A DNA stretch of 64,000 bases, taken from NCBI GenBank assembly GCA_963664715.2, contig CAXXUY010000009.1, positions 281,730-345,729 of the forward strand, read 5' to 3'. Numbering within the stretch: position 1 is the stretch's first letter; the number at the start of each line of letters is the position of its first letter. This document shows, one piece after another, positions 54,446-63,742 of this stretch. The position numbers and the translations under genes were made by a program. The DNA is from JAPOXR01 sp963664715 (GTDB lineage Bacteria; Pseudomonadota; Alphaproteobacteria; Rhodobacterales; Rhodobacteraceae). The notes beneath the pieces were generated by a model. The model did no database searches. It saw only the letters and a program-made list of their open reading frames with translations, and was not told the origin of the DNA.

Positions 54446-55161
54446 CACCGCCACCTTTCCGTCTCAACCGACCTGACGGACAGGAAGAGGAAAACAGCGG
54501 TCACGCTGAGGTAGTAGACCACATCCCGAGTGTCTACCACGCCTCTTATGAACCCGGGAAAATGGGAAGAAAGTGAAAAATAGGCAACAATCTCGCGCAG
54601 AGGCTGGGGAATCAGACCGCCAGCCAACCCGAGAAACCAGAGACCGAAGAGGATGCCGCCAGCGACCGTTGCGGAAACGATCTGGTTGGAGGTCAGGGAG
54701 GAGGCAAATATCCCGATTGCCATGCACGCGGACCCGAGCAGAAGAAGGCCCAGATAACTGGTGAGAATCGGGCCGGTGTCCGGATCACCGAAGATCAGGA
54801 GGAGCAGGGGAAAGTAAAGGGTCAGCACCAGCATTCCTCCCAAGACCAGAAGACAGCTGAAAAACTTGCCCAGCACGATCTCGTATTCCCGCACCGGCGC
54901 GGTCAGGAGCAGCTCCCAGGTTCCCAGTTTTCGCTCCTCGGAGATCAGGCGCATGGTGAGCAATGCCGAAAAGAGCAGGATCAGAAACTGCGCGGCTTGC
55001 AGGAACCCTCGAATGCTGGTGTCGGTATAGCTGGTCTGGGCCAGATAGGTGGTGAAGGCAGCCCCGGAGAGCCCGATGAAGATGGCCACCACGATGTAGG
55101 CCATCGGTGTGGTGAAGAAGGTGCCAAACTCTTTAGAACAGATAAGGGCAATTTTTCTCAC
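54445..55161 (-). CDS. ABC-2 type permease (GldF/NosY-like)
   Basis: The 238-residue protein has six hydrophobic segments and the ABC-2 hallmark near the N-terminus (CSKEFGTFFTTPMAYIVVAI, LISEERKLGTWELLLTAPV). It is the membrane channel of the exporter. Four-base overlap with the ATPase gene and a one-base overlap with the GldG gene show tight coupling. Confidence 0.87.
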   Translation of the reverse strand: MRKIALICSKEFGTFFTTPMAYIVVAIFIGLSGAAFTTYLAQTSYTDTSIRGFLQAAQFLILLFSALLTMRLISEERKLGTWELLLTAPVREYEIVLGKFFSCLLVLGGMLVLTLYFPLLLLIFGDPDTGPILTSYLGLLLLGSACMAIGIFASSLTSNQIVSATVAGGILFGLWFLGLAGGLIPQPLREIVAYFSLSSHFPGFIRGVVDTRDVVYYLSVTAVFLFLSVRSVETERWR

Positions 55162-56087
55162 CGATCTTCTCCGGGCAAGCCAGTGAGTCTGACGAAAATT
55201 TCCTCGAGGCTCATCTCCACTTCCTCCATGGAAAGCAGGGTCCAGCCTTGTTCGGCCAGAACCTGGTTGATCTCCGCCTGGGGTTCCTGATCCATTTCGA
55301 ATTCCAGCAAATGGTGCGGCGCCTGATAGGCCACATCGCGCAGCGTCTCGATCCTTGCGAGACGCTCGCTCACGGAATCAGCAGGGCCGTCGACCCGCAA
55401 ACGCAGTTGCTTGCGGGTGTTGAGAAGCTTCGAGAGATTGTCGATGCTGTCCTCGGCCACGATCCTGCCATGATGGATCACGATGACCCGCTCACAAATC
55501 AGGCTGACCTCCGGGAGAATATGGGTGGAGAGCAGGATGGTGCGTTTGCGGCCCAACTCCTTGATCATTTCCTTGGTCTGAACCACCTGAAGCGGATCGA
55601 TGCCCACCGTAGGCTCATCCAGGATCAGGACGTCCGGGTCATGGATGATCGCCTGGGCCAGTCCGACCCGCTGCCGGAACCCCTTCGACAATTTTCCGGT
55701 GAGGACATCGAGATACTCTTGCAGTTGACAGACTTCCACCACCTCGTCGATGCGGCGCAATGCTTCTTGATGGTCCAGCCCCCGAAGTTTGGCAGCAAAG
55801 CGAAGATAAGCCCGCGTGGTCATGTCGGTATAGAGCGGAATGGTCTCCGGCAAGTAGCCGGTCCGTTGCCGCGCCTTCAGTGGGTCTGTGCGCATGTTGT
55901 GGTCGGCAACCCAGACCTCGCCTTTTGTCGGCAGGAGATAGCCGGTGATGGCTCGCATGGTGGTGGTCTTCCCAGCACCGTTCGGTCCGAGAAATCCGAC
56001 AATTTCTCCCTGCTCTACATTGAAACTGATGTCATCGACGGCCAGGCGTTCCCCGTAGCGTTTGCTGAAGTGCTCTATTCGGATCAT
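55158..56087 (-). CDS. ABC transporter ATPase (GldA-like)
   Basis: The 309-residue protein has Walker A GFLGPNGAGKTTTMRA, the Q-loop in TGYLPETIPLYTDM, signature LSKGFRQRVGLAQAIIHD, Walker B DVLILDEPTVGIDPLQ and the H-loop STHILPEV. The C-terminal extension (EIFVRLTG) is typical of the GldA/CcmA-like group that partners with ABC-2 permeases. The start ATG 56087 overlaps the isomerase stop (ATGA). Confidence 0.9.
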   Translation of the reverse strand: MIRIEHFSKRYGERLAVDDISFNVEQGEIVGFLGPNGAGKTTTMRAITGYLLPTKGEVWVADHNMRTDPLKARQRTGYLPETIPLYTDMTTRAYLRFAAKLRGLDHQEALRRIDEVVEVCQLQEYLDVLTGKLSKGFRQRVGLAQAIIHDPDVLILDEPTVGIDPLQVVQTKEMIKELGRKRTILLSTHILPEVSLICERVIVIHHGRIVAEDSIDNLSKLLNTRKQLRLRVDGPADSVSERLARIETLRDVAYQAPHHLLEFEMDQEPQAEINQVLAEQGWTLLSMEEVEMSLEEIFVRLTGLPGEDR

Positions 56088-57070
56088 TCTTCGCCCTTCT
56101 GCTCGCTGCTCATCCGCTGTATCTGCCAGCGGGTCCATGCATCGGTCTCCGAATCCCAGCCAGCTTTGTTCAAGCCGTGGTAGCTGATCTCGTGGTACTG
56201 AAATTCATCGGCGACCCATTGCTCGACCAATCCGTGCTTCTGACGTTCCTGCATCTCCTTGCTCAATTCCCGCGCTGCGGCCTTCTCTGTCACCATGATG
56301 ATGGCCAAGGCCTCTTGCGAAAGAGGAAACGGTTGGCTGGGGTGGCCCACATCCAATTGGAAGGCGATCTGCGCCAGCCTCGGGTTGAGGCCGGTTTTCG
56401 TGTGCCAACCCAGGTCGCCCTGGTTTTCCCGGGTGTCTTGCGACGGGTTTAGTTCTTCTGCCAGTTGAAAGAAATCTTCCCCCGCATCCAGGCGCTGCTG
56501 AACTCGCTGTGCGGCTTGCGGGGAATTCTGGACAATCATATGCAAATGAACCTGTTCAGCGACCGTCGGAGCCCGAATAACGAGATAGTCCGACAGTTTC
56601 TGGCGCAACACACTCGCGCGCGTGAGTTCCTCGAACTCGGATTCGGAAAGCTGGGTTTGATTGAGTTGCTGGCGGTACCATTCCCGGTATTCGTCCTCCG
56701 CGATCGACTCGCTTCCGCGCCGGGCGAGCGTTCTCAAAAAGTCCTCGATCTCCTCGGAGGTGGCACTGAGGTTGTAGGGCGCTCGGGAAACTCTTTCCTT
56801 GATGATCTCTTCCTGAGCGATCACTCCTAACAAACCGACAGGCCCACCGAAAGAAGGGTCGCTTTGCGCCATCCTCAAGCGTTTGAGGAAGTAGCGCATT
56901 TTGATTTCCTTCTCATCGATTCTCAGGACCACCGTTTCAAGGGGGGCGATCTCCTGGCGATAGATGGCATATCCCGCGATGGCCCCGATCACCAAAACGA
57001 CGGCTGCCGCAACAAGGACCGTGATCAGTGGAGAACGGTTCTCCTGTCCTTTCTCTTTCTTGTTTCCCAT
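56084..57070 (-). CDS. SurA/PpiC-type peptidyl-prolyl isomerase with membrane anchor
   Basis: The 328-residue protein starts at ATG 57070. A charged N-terminus (MGNKKEKGQENRS) is followed by one membrane helix (about 15-38), a SurA-N-like helical part (RYFLKRLRMAQSD, EEIEDFLRTLARRGSE) and a parvulin domain (VHLHMIVQNSPQAAQRVQQR, FQLAEELNPSQDTRENQGDL, GWHTKTGLNPRL). It should act as a chaperone-isomerase outside the cytoplasmic membrane. Location ahead of the exporter genes suggests folding of the exported substrate or of the transporter. Confidence 0.87.
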   Translation of the reverse strand: MGNKKEKGQENRSPLITVLVAAAVVLVIGAIAGYAIYRQEIAPLETVVLRIDEKEIKMRYFLKRLRMAQSDPSFGGPVGLLGVIAQEEIIKERVSRAPYNLSATSEEIEDFLRTLARRGSESIAEDEYREWYRQQLNQTQLSESEFEELTRASVLRQKLSDYLVIRAPTVAEQVHLHMIVQNSPQAAQRVQQRLDAGEDFFQLAEELNPSQDTRENQGDLGWHTKTGLNPRLAQIAFQLDVGHPSQPFPLSQEALAIIMVTEKAAARELSKEMQERQKHGLVEQWVADEFQYHEISYHGLNKAGWDSETDAWTRWQIQRMSSEQKGEE

Positions 57071-57105
57071 GACAATCTGATTGGTAAAAAGCTGAAAGCT
57101 TTTTG

Positions 57106-58086
57106 CTAGACACGGTGGCAGGCCACCCAGTGCTCGCTGTCCACAAGCCTCAGCTCCTGTTTCACTGTCTTGCATTCCTCCACGGCCATCTGACAACGGG
57201 TGTGGAAGGGACAGCCGCTGGGCGGATTGATGGGGCTGGGGACATCGCCCTTGAGAACGATTCGCTCCCGGGTGCGGTCCACAGCCGGGTCGGGGATGGG
57301 AACTGCCGAAAGCAAGGAGATCGTATAAGGATGCCGGGGGCTCTGATAGAGCTGATCGCTGGTGGTGATCTCGACGATCTTTCCCAGGTACATCACGGCA
57401 ACGCGGTCGCTGATGTGGCGGACCACCGAAAGGTCATGCGAGATGAAAAGGTAGGTCAGCTTCAATTCTTCTCGCAGCCTGATCAGAAGTTTGACGATCT
57501 GGCCTTGAATGGAAACATCCAGCGCCGAGACCGCCTCGTCGCAGACGACAAAAGAAGGGTGGGCCGCCAGGGCCCGTGCAATGCCGATGCGCTGCCTTTG
57601 GCCGCCGCTGAACTCATGGGGGTAACGTTCGGCCATTCGAGGAGCCAGCCCCACCATGTTGAGCAGCTCCTCGACCCGCTCCGTGATTTCTTTCCCCTTG
57701 GCCAGATCATGCACCATCAGCGGCTCGCCGATGATGTTCCCCACATTCATGCGCGGGTTCAAAGAGGCGAAGGGATCCTGGAAAATCGGCTGCATGTGGG
57801 CGCGCATCTTTCTCAAGGCTTCGCCCTTCATCTCGATCAGGTTCTTCCCCTCGAAGAGCACGTTTCCGGAGGTTGGCTCCTCCAGTTTGAGGATGGAGCG
57901 TCCCGTGGTGGTTTTCCCGCAGCCGCTCTCACCCACCAGTCCCAGCGTCTCCCCTTTCCTGATGAAAAAACTGACGTCATCGACTGCCTTGACCTCCCCG
58001 GTCTTTCTCTGAAAAACCCCCGAAAAGACCGGAAAGTAAGTGATCAGATTCTCAACCTCGACCAGTTTTTCCTGCTGTTCTGCCAT
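57106..58086 (-). CDS. Oligopeptide/dipeptide ABC transporter ATPase (OppF/DppF-like)
   Basis: The 326-residue protein (from ATG 58086) has Walker A GLVGESGCGKTTTGRSIL, signature FSGGQRQRIGIARALA, Walker B VCDEAVSALDVSIQ, and the C-terminal oligo_HPY motif (PHPYT-like RHPYTISLLSAVP; CPFHTRCQMAVEEC). It pairs with the OppD-like protein encoded just upstream to power import of peptides or related solutes. The permease and binding-protein genes are not in the window to the left; they would be upstream of 59083 if the operon was complete. Confidence 0.9.
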   Translation of the reverse strand: MAEQQEKLVEVENLITYFPVFSGVFQRKTGEVKAVDDVSFFIRKGETLGLVGESGCGKTTTGRSILKLEEPTSGNVLFEGKNLIEMKGEALRKMRAHMQPIFQDPFASLNPRMNVGNIIGEPLMVHDLAKGKEITERVEELLNMVGLAPRMAERYPHEFSGGQRQRIGIARALAAHPSFVVCDEAVSALDVSIQGQIVKLLIRLREELKLTYLFISHDLSVVRHISDRVAVMYLGKIVEITTSDQLYQSPRHPYTISLLSAVPIPDPAVDRTRERIVLKGDVPSPINPPSGCPFHTRCQMAVEECKTVKQELRLVDSEHWVACHRV

Positions 58087-58102
58087 GTCGATCCCGGCAC
58101 TT

Positions 58103-59083
58103 TCAGTTGAGTTGGTCAGCATCATAAAAACAGGCTCTGAAGTGTCCCTCACTCACTTCTTCCAGCACCGGCTTTTCTGCCCGGCATTGGTCCGTCACAA
58201 AAGCGCAGCGCTCCGCGAACGGGCAGCCGACGGGGAGATCGGCCAGATTCGGGGGCATCCCCTCGATGACCTCAATCTCGGTGGAGCGGGGTTTGTCCAG
58301 GCGGGGCACCGACCTGAGAAGACCCATTGTATAGGGATGCTTCGGATTGGCGTAAATCTCATCGGTGGGTCCGGTTTCCACCAGCGAGCCCGCGTACATC
58401 ACGTTCAATCGATCCACATACCGGGCCACTACCCCAAGATTGTGAGTGATGATCAACACTGCGGTTCCGAACCTCTCGCGCATTTCTGCAATCAGCTCGA
58501 GGATTTGCGCCTGGACGGTCACATCCAGTGCGGTGGTCGGCTCATCCGCAATGATCAGTTCCGGAGTGCAGCTCAGTGCCATGGCGATCATGATGCGCTG
58601 CTGCATCCCGCCGCTGAACTGATGCGGATAATCCCTCACTCTTCGCCCGGCATCCGGAATGCCGACCAGATCCAGCAACCTCACGCTCTCGGCGCTGGCT
58701 TCCTTTCTTTTCATCCCTCGATGAAGCTCCAGCGATTCCGACAGCTGGCGCTCGATGCTCAACACCGGATTCAGGGACGTCGCGGGCTCCTGAAAAACCA
58801 TCGATATCCGGTCGCCCCTCACCTCCTGAATCCTTTCTTCACTCACCTCCAGGAGGTCTTCGCCTTTGAACAGAATCTCACCGCCCTCGATCACTCCCGG
58901 CGGATAGGGGATCAGCCGCAAGATCGACAATGCGCTCGCGCTCTTGCCGCAACCGCTCTCCCCCACCAGGCCAACGCACTCCCCTTTGTTGACGTGGTAC
59001 GAAAGGCCATCTACGGCCTTCACCACACCTTCATCGGTGTAGAAGTGGGTTCTTAACCCCCTCACATCCAGAATTTTATCCAC
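58103..59083 (-). CDS. Oligopeptide/dipeptide ABC transporter ATPase (OppD/DppD-like)
   Basis: The 326-residue protein has Walker A GLVGESGCGKSASALSIL, signature FSGGMQQRIMIAMALS, Walker B LIIADEPTTALDVTVQ, and the C-terminal oligo_HPY motif (KHPYTMGLLRSVPRL; CPFAERCAFVTDQC). The cysteines may hold an iron-sulfur cluster, as is known for relatives. It is the first gene of the leftward operon as preserved. Upstream DNA is A+T-rich and soon meets an ISL3 element, so the rest of the transporter may have been lost. Confidence 0.9.
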   Translation of the reverse strand: MDKILDVRGLRTHFYTDEGVVKAVDGLSYHVNKGECVGLVGESGCGKSASALSILRLIPYPPGVIEGGEILFKGEDLLEVSEERIQEVRGDRISMVFQEPATSLNPVLSIERQLSESLELHRGMKRKEASAESVRLLDLVGIPDAGRRVRDYPHQFSGGMQQRIMIAMALSCTPELIIADEPTTALDVTVQAQILELIAEMRERFGTAVLIITHNLGVVARYVDRLNVMYAGSLVETGPTDEIYANPKHPYTMGLLRSVPRLDKPRSTEIEVIEGMPPNLADLPVGCPFAERCAFVTDQCRAEKPVLEEVSEGHFRACFYDADQLN

Positions 59084-59446
59084 AACTTGTTTTTGAAGCT
59101 ATTTTGTTCTACCGTCAACCGTATATATTATAATGCTCTTTCTGAAGCTAATGTTGCTGACTTTTGTCCTTGAGCGAAAGATCCTTTCCTTCACTAATCA
59201 ATCGAGAAAAGGCAATTTAACTTGACCCCCATTCGACAACCGGACTGGCCTAATGGGTGCGATGCATGTCTGCTACAACCCCTTTTTTCAACAATCCACA
59301 AGGAGGGGTGTGATGAAATGTTTGGCTCAACGCGGAATCGTGTGGGTAGATTGTATCTGGAATCTGTCGTAAGCGATTGCACTCATTGATTATTTCCGTC
59401 AGGTTGAGGCGTCGAAAGTGGTGACGTTTTTTGGTAGGGCAAGGAG
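59084..59446. other. A+T-rich intergenic stretch with possible promoter
   Basis: About 360 bases between oppD and the ISL3 element. On the minus strand TATAAT (59127-59132) and TTGACG (59113-59118) lie ahead of oppD, but their spacing to partner boxes is poor. AAGGAGG followed by ATG at 59312 opens a frame of only 19 codons (MKCLAQRGIVWV), which may be the start of a gene cut by the ISL3. Confidence 0.35.
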
Positions 59447-60693
59447 ATGAAAAAGCACAGGACGATTGCCGCACTGTTTTCCTTTCCTGGTTTCGTCGCC
59501 AGCGCGCGGCTGGTCGGTGTCTTTGGCGATCGGTACGCACGGGTAATCAAGTTGCGGCGGCGAAAAAAACGGCGGTGTGTTCGAAGTGCGGACAGCGTTG
59601 TCGGAGTCGCTATGACCGACGCCGTGTTCGGGTTCGCGATCTGTCGTTGGCGGGCTGGCGAATCCATCTGGAGTTCGAACGCTGGCGCGTCAACTGTGCA
59701 GGGTGTGGCGGCGTGCATGTAGAAGCACTCGACTGGCTGGCGCACAACCCGCGCTATACGCAGCGCTTTGCAATGCACGTGGGCAGGCTGTGCCGCGACA
59801 TGCCGAACAAGGCCGTGGCCGACATGGAGCGTCTGCACCACAGCACGGTGAAGGATCTCGACAAGGTCTACATGCAGCGCCAGGTCGAACGGGCCGGGAT
59901 GGCGGCGCCACGGGCCATCGGTATCGACGAGATCTCGATCCGCAAGGGACACAACTACCGGGTGATTGTCAGCGATCTGGACCGACAACGACCCATCTGG
60001 GTCGGCGGCGAGGGACGCCGGGAGACGGATATCGATCTGTTTTTCAAGGACCTGGGAGCCGGCAAGAGCACCCGTATCGAACTGGCAGCCATGGACATGT
60101 GGAAACCGTTTCGCAACTCCGTGAACAACAACGCACCCAACGCCCGGATCGTATTCGACAAATTCCACATCATGCGTCACCTCTCAATGGCACTCGATCA
60201 GGTTCGACGTAACGAGTACAAACGCCTCGCCGGCAAGGAGCGCAGCTACATCAAGGGTCAGCGCTACACGCTGCTCACCCGCCGCGCGAACCTCAGTCTC
60301 GACGGGCGTCGGGCGCTGAAGAAACTGCTCCACGCCAACAAACGCCTCAACACCGCCTACCTGCTCAAGGAGTCTTTCGGCCAACTGTGGGACTACCGCA
60401 CTGAGCGTGGTGCGCGTGCTTTCTTCGAGCGCTGGAAAGACAGCCTGAAATGGCAACGTCTCGAACCGAACAGGAAATTCGCCCGTATGATCGAGGCACC
60501 CTGGGACGGAATCGCTTCCTACTGCCATCCCGACAACAAAGTCAGTCTCGGACTCGTCGAAGGACTGAACAACAAAATCCGTGTGCTGCAACGACGTGCC
60601 TACGGGTATCGCGACGAGGAGTATCTGCGCCTCAAAATCATCGCGGCCTTTCTGCCTCCGCTACCCCGGAGCGTTGAATTTGGCCCACACTAA
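59447..60693 (+). CDS. ISL3-family transposase, possibly made by -1 frameshifting
   Basis: The N-terminal frame from ATG 59447 (MKKHRTIAALFSFPGFVASA, YARVIKLRRRKK) ends at an A7 tract (59563-59569). The rest is open in the -1 frame: VCSKCGQRCRSRYDRR (zinc ribbon), DLSLAGWRIHLEFERWRVNC, IGIDEISIRKGHNYRVIVSD (catalytic Asp), FDKFHIMRHLSMALDQVRR and LVEGLNNKIRVLQRRAYGYR (Glu region) to TAA 60693. CGA-AAA-AAA can slip -1 to continue with ACG-GCG, so the two frames join without loss of family sequence. It may be programmed frameshifting or a plain mutation. DDE residues are present. Confidence 0.8.
59563..59569 (+). other. A7 slippery heptamer in the ISL3 transposase
   Basis: A-AAA-AAA in the N-terminal reading frame is a classical -1 slippery heptamer of IS elements. 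The downstream sequence CGGCGGTGTGTTCG is G+C-rich, but I did not find a clear stem-loop. Confidence 0.4.
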
Positions 60694-60716
60694 CCCGCGT
60701 AGACCCCTAAAAAGCA

Positions 60717-61312
60717 AGGCACCTTCGAGTGAGCAACAGGCCTTCTACCGGGACAACGGTTATCTCATCGTGGAGGGTGTGCTCTCTCCTGCCCGGCTGA
60801 GGGCTGTGCGCGATGCGCTCGAGGACCGGCTGGTATTCGAAGGACCGCAGGCGGGCTCGGAAGGCTCCGTGAATCCCGGCGTACGCCGGCTGTGCAATCT
60901 GTTCGCCAAAGGTCGAGTGTTCGAGGAGATGGCCACCGAGCCGATCGTGCTGGAAATGGCGCGGCTCACGATCGGTCCGGCGGTTCGCTGGCACGGGATG
61001 AACTTACACGATCCTATTCCCGGGCAACTCGAAGCCGATCAGGCCATTCACGCCGATCGTTCGTTCTACCCCAACTGCACCGGATTCCTGAACGTGTGCT
61101 GGGCGATCGACGCGATGACGGAAGAGAACGGTGCTACCCGCATCGTGCCGGGCTCGCACAAGCGGGGCTGCTGGCCGGGTGACCTGCTTAGCGTGGAGCA
61201 GACGCGTGCTCCGATCGAGGGGGAGATCCATGCGGTCTGCACGGCGGGCTCTGCGTTGTTCGTGCACGGGGAACACCTGGCACAGCGGACGGGCGAACCG
61301 CTCGAGCGCGCC
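60717..61312 (+). pseudogene. Phytanoyl-CoA dioxygenase (PhyH) family fragment
   Basis: The frame runs without a start from just after the ISL3 stop: SEQQAFYRDNGYLIVEGVLS is the usual N-terminus of the family, AIHADRSFYPNC holds the iron-binding H-x-D, and NGATRIVPGSHKRGCWPGD is the conserved turn. The pattern ends at GSALFVHGEHLAQRTGEP; the last helices and the distal His/Arg site are missing or altered at the junction with the amidase fragment (about 61312). Both ends are chimeric, so this is not a working oxygenase. Confidence 0.75.
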
Positions 61313-61315
61313 ACG

Positions 61316-62552
61316 CAGATCAGGAGCTGGCGGAGAAGAAGTATCGGGGCCCTTTACACGGGATCCCTATCGCGGTGAAAGATCTGTGTTTCACCAGGGG
61401 TGTACGAACCATGGGGGGAGCGGCAGTACTGGCCGATCATATTCCCAATGAGAATGCGACTGTCGTGACACGGCTGGCAGAAGCCGGGGCGGTTTTGCTG
61501 GGAAAGCTCAATCTGACGGAAGGCGCCATGGGGGGATATAATCCTCAATTTGAAGCTCCGTTGAATCCCTGGAATCCGGGGATGTGGTCAGGGGCTTCCT
61601 CCAGCGGATCCGGGGTCGCTACCGCGGCAGGACTGGCCTATGGACGCTGGGCAGCGACACAGGCGGGTCTATCCGCTTCCCGGCTGCTTCTTGTGGGGTC
61701 GTGGGCTTGAAGCCGACCTGGGGCAGAATCAGCCGCTATGGCGTTCTGGCCTTAGCCGAATCGATGGACCATGTCGGTCCGCTGACTCGCAGAACCGCCG
61801 ACGCGGCAGTGATGCTGCAGGCCATTGCCGGTCATGACCCCAAGGATCCCACCTCGCTTCCTGTCCCGGTGCCGGACATGGTGAAACACCTGGATGCCGG
61901 GGTGAAAGGGATCCGGATAGGGTTCGACGAACAGGGGATAACGCTGTCAATGCAACACACCGATGCGGAGTTGGCCGAAGCTGTCGCCGCCGGGGTGCGG
62001 GTCCTGGAGCGGCTGGGCGCCGAAGTGATCGAAATTCAGTTGCCCGATATGGATGAATTCCTGCCCGCCTGGCCGACGCTCTGCTCCGCCGAAGCAGTAT
62101 TGGCCCATGAAGCGACCTATCCCTCCCGGCGTCAGGAGTACGGGCCCTGGTTTCGCGGCTGGCTGGATATGGGAGCCAAGGTCAGTGGCGCGGAGTATGC
62201 CAGGGCCAATAACCTGCGGGCTGCCTGCAACGGGCGGTTTGGAGAAATCTTTGAGACCATTGATGTGTTGGCTTGCCCCTCGATGACGGGTCCTCCCTGG
62301 CCCGTGACCCCGAAAGAGTCATATGGTCCCATGGATAGCTATGACCCTTCCGTGCAAAGATTCACCATCCCTTTTGATTTCAATGGCAATCCAACCCTCT
62401 CGGTGCCGTGTGGATTCAATCAAGACGGTTTGCCCCTGTCGCTCCAGTTCGTCGGACATCCACTCAAGGAACCTCTCCTGTGCCAGGTCGGCCATGCCTA
62501 CGAGCAAGCTACGGAATGGCATATCCTGCAACCAAATTTAGAAGAGGGATAG
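61316..62552 (+). pseudogene. Amidase (AS family), N-terminally truncated and frameshifted
   Basis: Begins inside the domain with QELAEKKYRGPLHGIPIAVK (catalytic Lys), continues with LNLTEGAMGGYNPQFEAPLN and SGASSSGSGVATAAG (cis-Ser region), loses one base near 61645 (expected YGTLGSDTGGSIRFPAA), and goes on in the next frame with GSDTGGSIRFPAASCGVVGL (nucleophile Ser) to 62552. It is a different amidase from that at 43173. About 60-70 N-terminal residues are missing at the join with PhyH. Confidence 0.85.
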
Positions 62553-62725
62553 TCATTGGTTTTTCTTTGTGCTGGGATTTCTCAGTGTCTGGCGTCAGCG
62601 CCAATGGGACAGTTTAGGGTGATTTGATAAGGGAGGGTTTCTAGCTCATCGTGTCCGTCGTCAGAGGTTTTGGGCCAGTTGGCGGCCTGAGCTAAGAGAG
62701 GGCCTGGCGCATCTGGTTGGTTTGA

Positions 62726-62774
62726 TTATGCGGCGGATTTGCGGTGAAGCAAGCGCCTGGCTTCGATGGTCTAA
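62726..62774 (-). pseudogene. IS3-type transposase tail, 3' piece separated by IS5
   Basis: On the minus strand the bases before the IS5 read TIEARRLLHRKSAA and TAA (62726). They continue the transposase of 63743-64000 once the IS5 and one TAA are removed. At the joint the codon is TAG, where relatives have CAG (Gln). Confidence 0.7.
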
Positions 62775-63742
62775 GAGTTTGACCGAAAAGTGAATGGCCT
62801 CGCGACAGCCGGGAATACGTGGCATATTCTTGGCAGTTTTGACAGTCACCGAGGATATCCACATGGCTTGGAACGAGACCACTCAGGAACAGTATAAGCG
62901 TCCTTCCGATCGATTTGAAACCGATTTGACCGACGAGGAATGGGAATTGATCGAACCGCTTCTTCCATCACCCTCAAAGACGGGACGTCCACGCAGCACC
63001 GACCTGCGGGAGGTGTTCAATGCGGTTCAATACATGTTGGGCACCGGTTGCCAGTGGCGGGCACTTCCCCGGTGTTTTCCGCCCTTTACGACGGTCCAGA
63101 GCTATTTCTATTCCTGGAGGGCGGGCAACACCCTCTCCGACATGATGGATGCCCTTCGCGCAGGTGCTCGGGCGTTGTCGGGACGCTCCGAAGATCCGAC
63201 GGCAGCTGCGATTGACAGCCAGTCGGTGAAGACGACGGAGAGCGGTGGCCCTGCAGGTTATGACGCCGGCAAGAAGATCAAGGGCCGCAAGCGTCACATT
63301 GCCGTTGATGTGGAGGGGTTTCCGATTGAGATCGTGGTCCACGAAGCCTCGATACAGGACCGGGACGGTGCGCCTGCGGTGATCCTCGGGATGCTGGAGA
63401 AGGCACCGGAGGTGACGAAGCTGTGGGCGGATGGCGGCTATCAGGGTCCGAAGCTTGCCTCGAAGCTCGGGGAACTTGGGTTTGGTGGTCTCCTGGAGAT
63501 CGTGGAAAAGCCCAAAGACATCAAAGGCTTCACGATTCTGTACCGTCGCTGGATGATTGAGCGGACGTTTGGCTGGCTATCGCGCTGCCGGCGGTTGGCG
63601 AAGGACTACGAACGCAGCCTGGAGAGCTCACTGGCGTGGGTGCGGCTGGCGGCATGCCGGTTCCTGATGCGAAGGGTGGCACGGGGTTCAAACACTTGAA
63701 AACGAACGACAAGATGCCACCGATGAATTATGAGTCAAACTC
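62775..63742 (+). mobile_element. IS5-family element, 968 bp, TAA target duplication
   Basis: The ends are GAGTTTGACC (62775) and, reverse-complemented, GAGTTTGACTC (63742). TAA is duplicated at 62772-62774 and 63743-63745, in line with the T-N-A targets of the IS427/IS1031 group. It interrupts an IS3-type transposase. Confidence 0.85.
62863..63699 (+). CDS. IS5-family transposase (single ORF)
   Basis: The 278-residue protein from ATG 62863 has LTDEEWELIEPLLPSP, the N-terminal domain typical of IS5 (TGRPRSTDLREVFNAVQYML, CQWRALPRCFPPFTTVQSYF), and the DDE residues in AAIDSQSVKTTESGG, LWADGGYQGPKLAS and RRWMIERTFGWLSRCRRL (Y/R-E signature). Frame and ends are intact, so this element could be active. 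Confidence 0.93.
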   Translation: MAWNETTQEQYKRPSDRFETDLTDEEWELIEPLLPSPSKTGRPRSTDLREVFNAVQYMLGTGCQWRALPRCFPPFTTVQSYFYSWRAGNTLSDMMDALRAGARALSGRSEDPTAAAIDSQSVKTTESGGPAGYDAGKKIKGRKRHIAVDVEGFPIEIVVHEASIQDRDGAPAVILGMLEKAPEVTKLWADGGYQGPKLASKLGELGFGGLLEIVEKPKDIKGFTILYRRWMIERTFGWLSRCRRLAKDYERSLESSLAWVRLAACRFLMRRVARGSNT

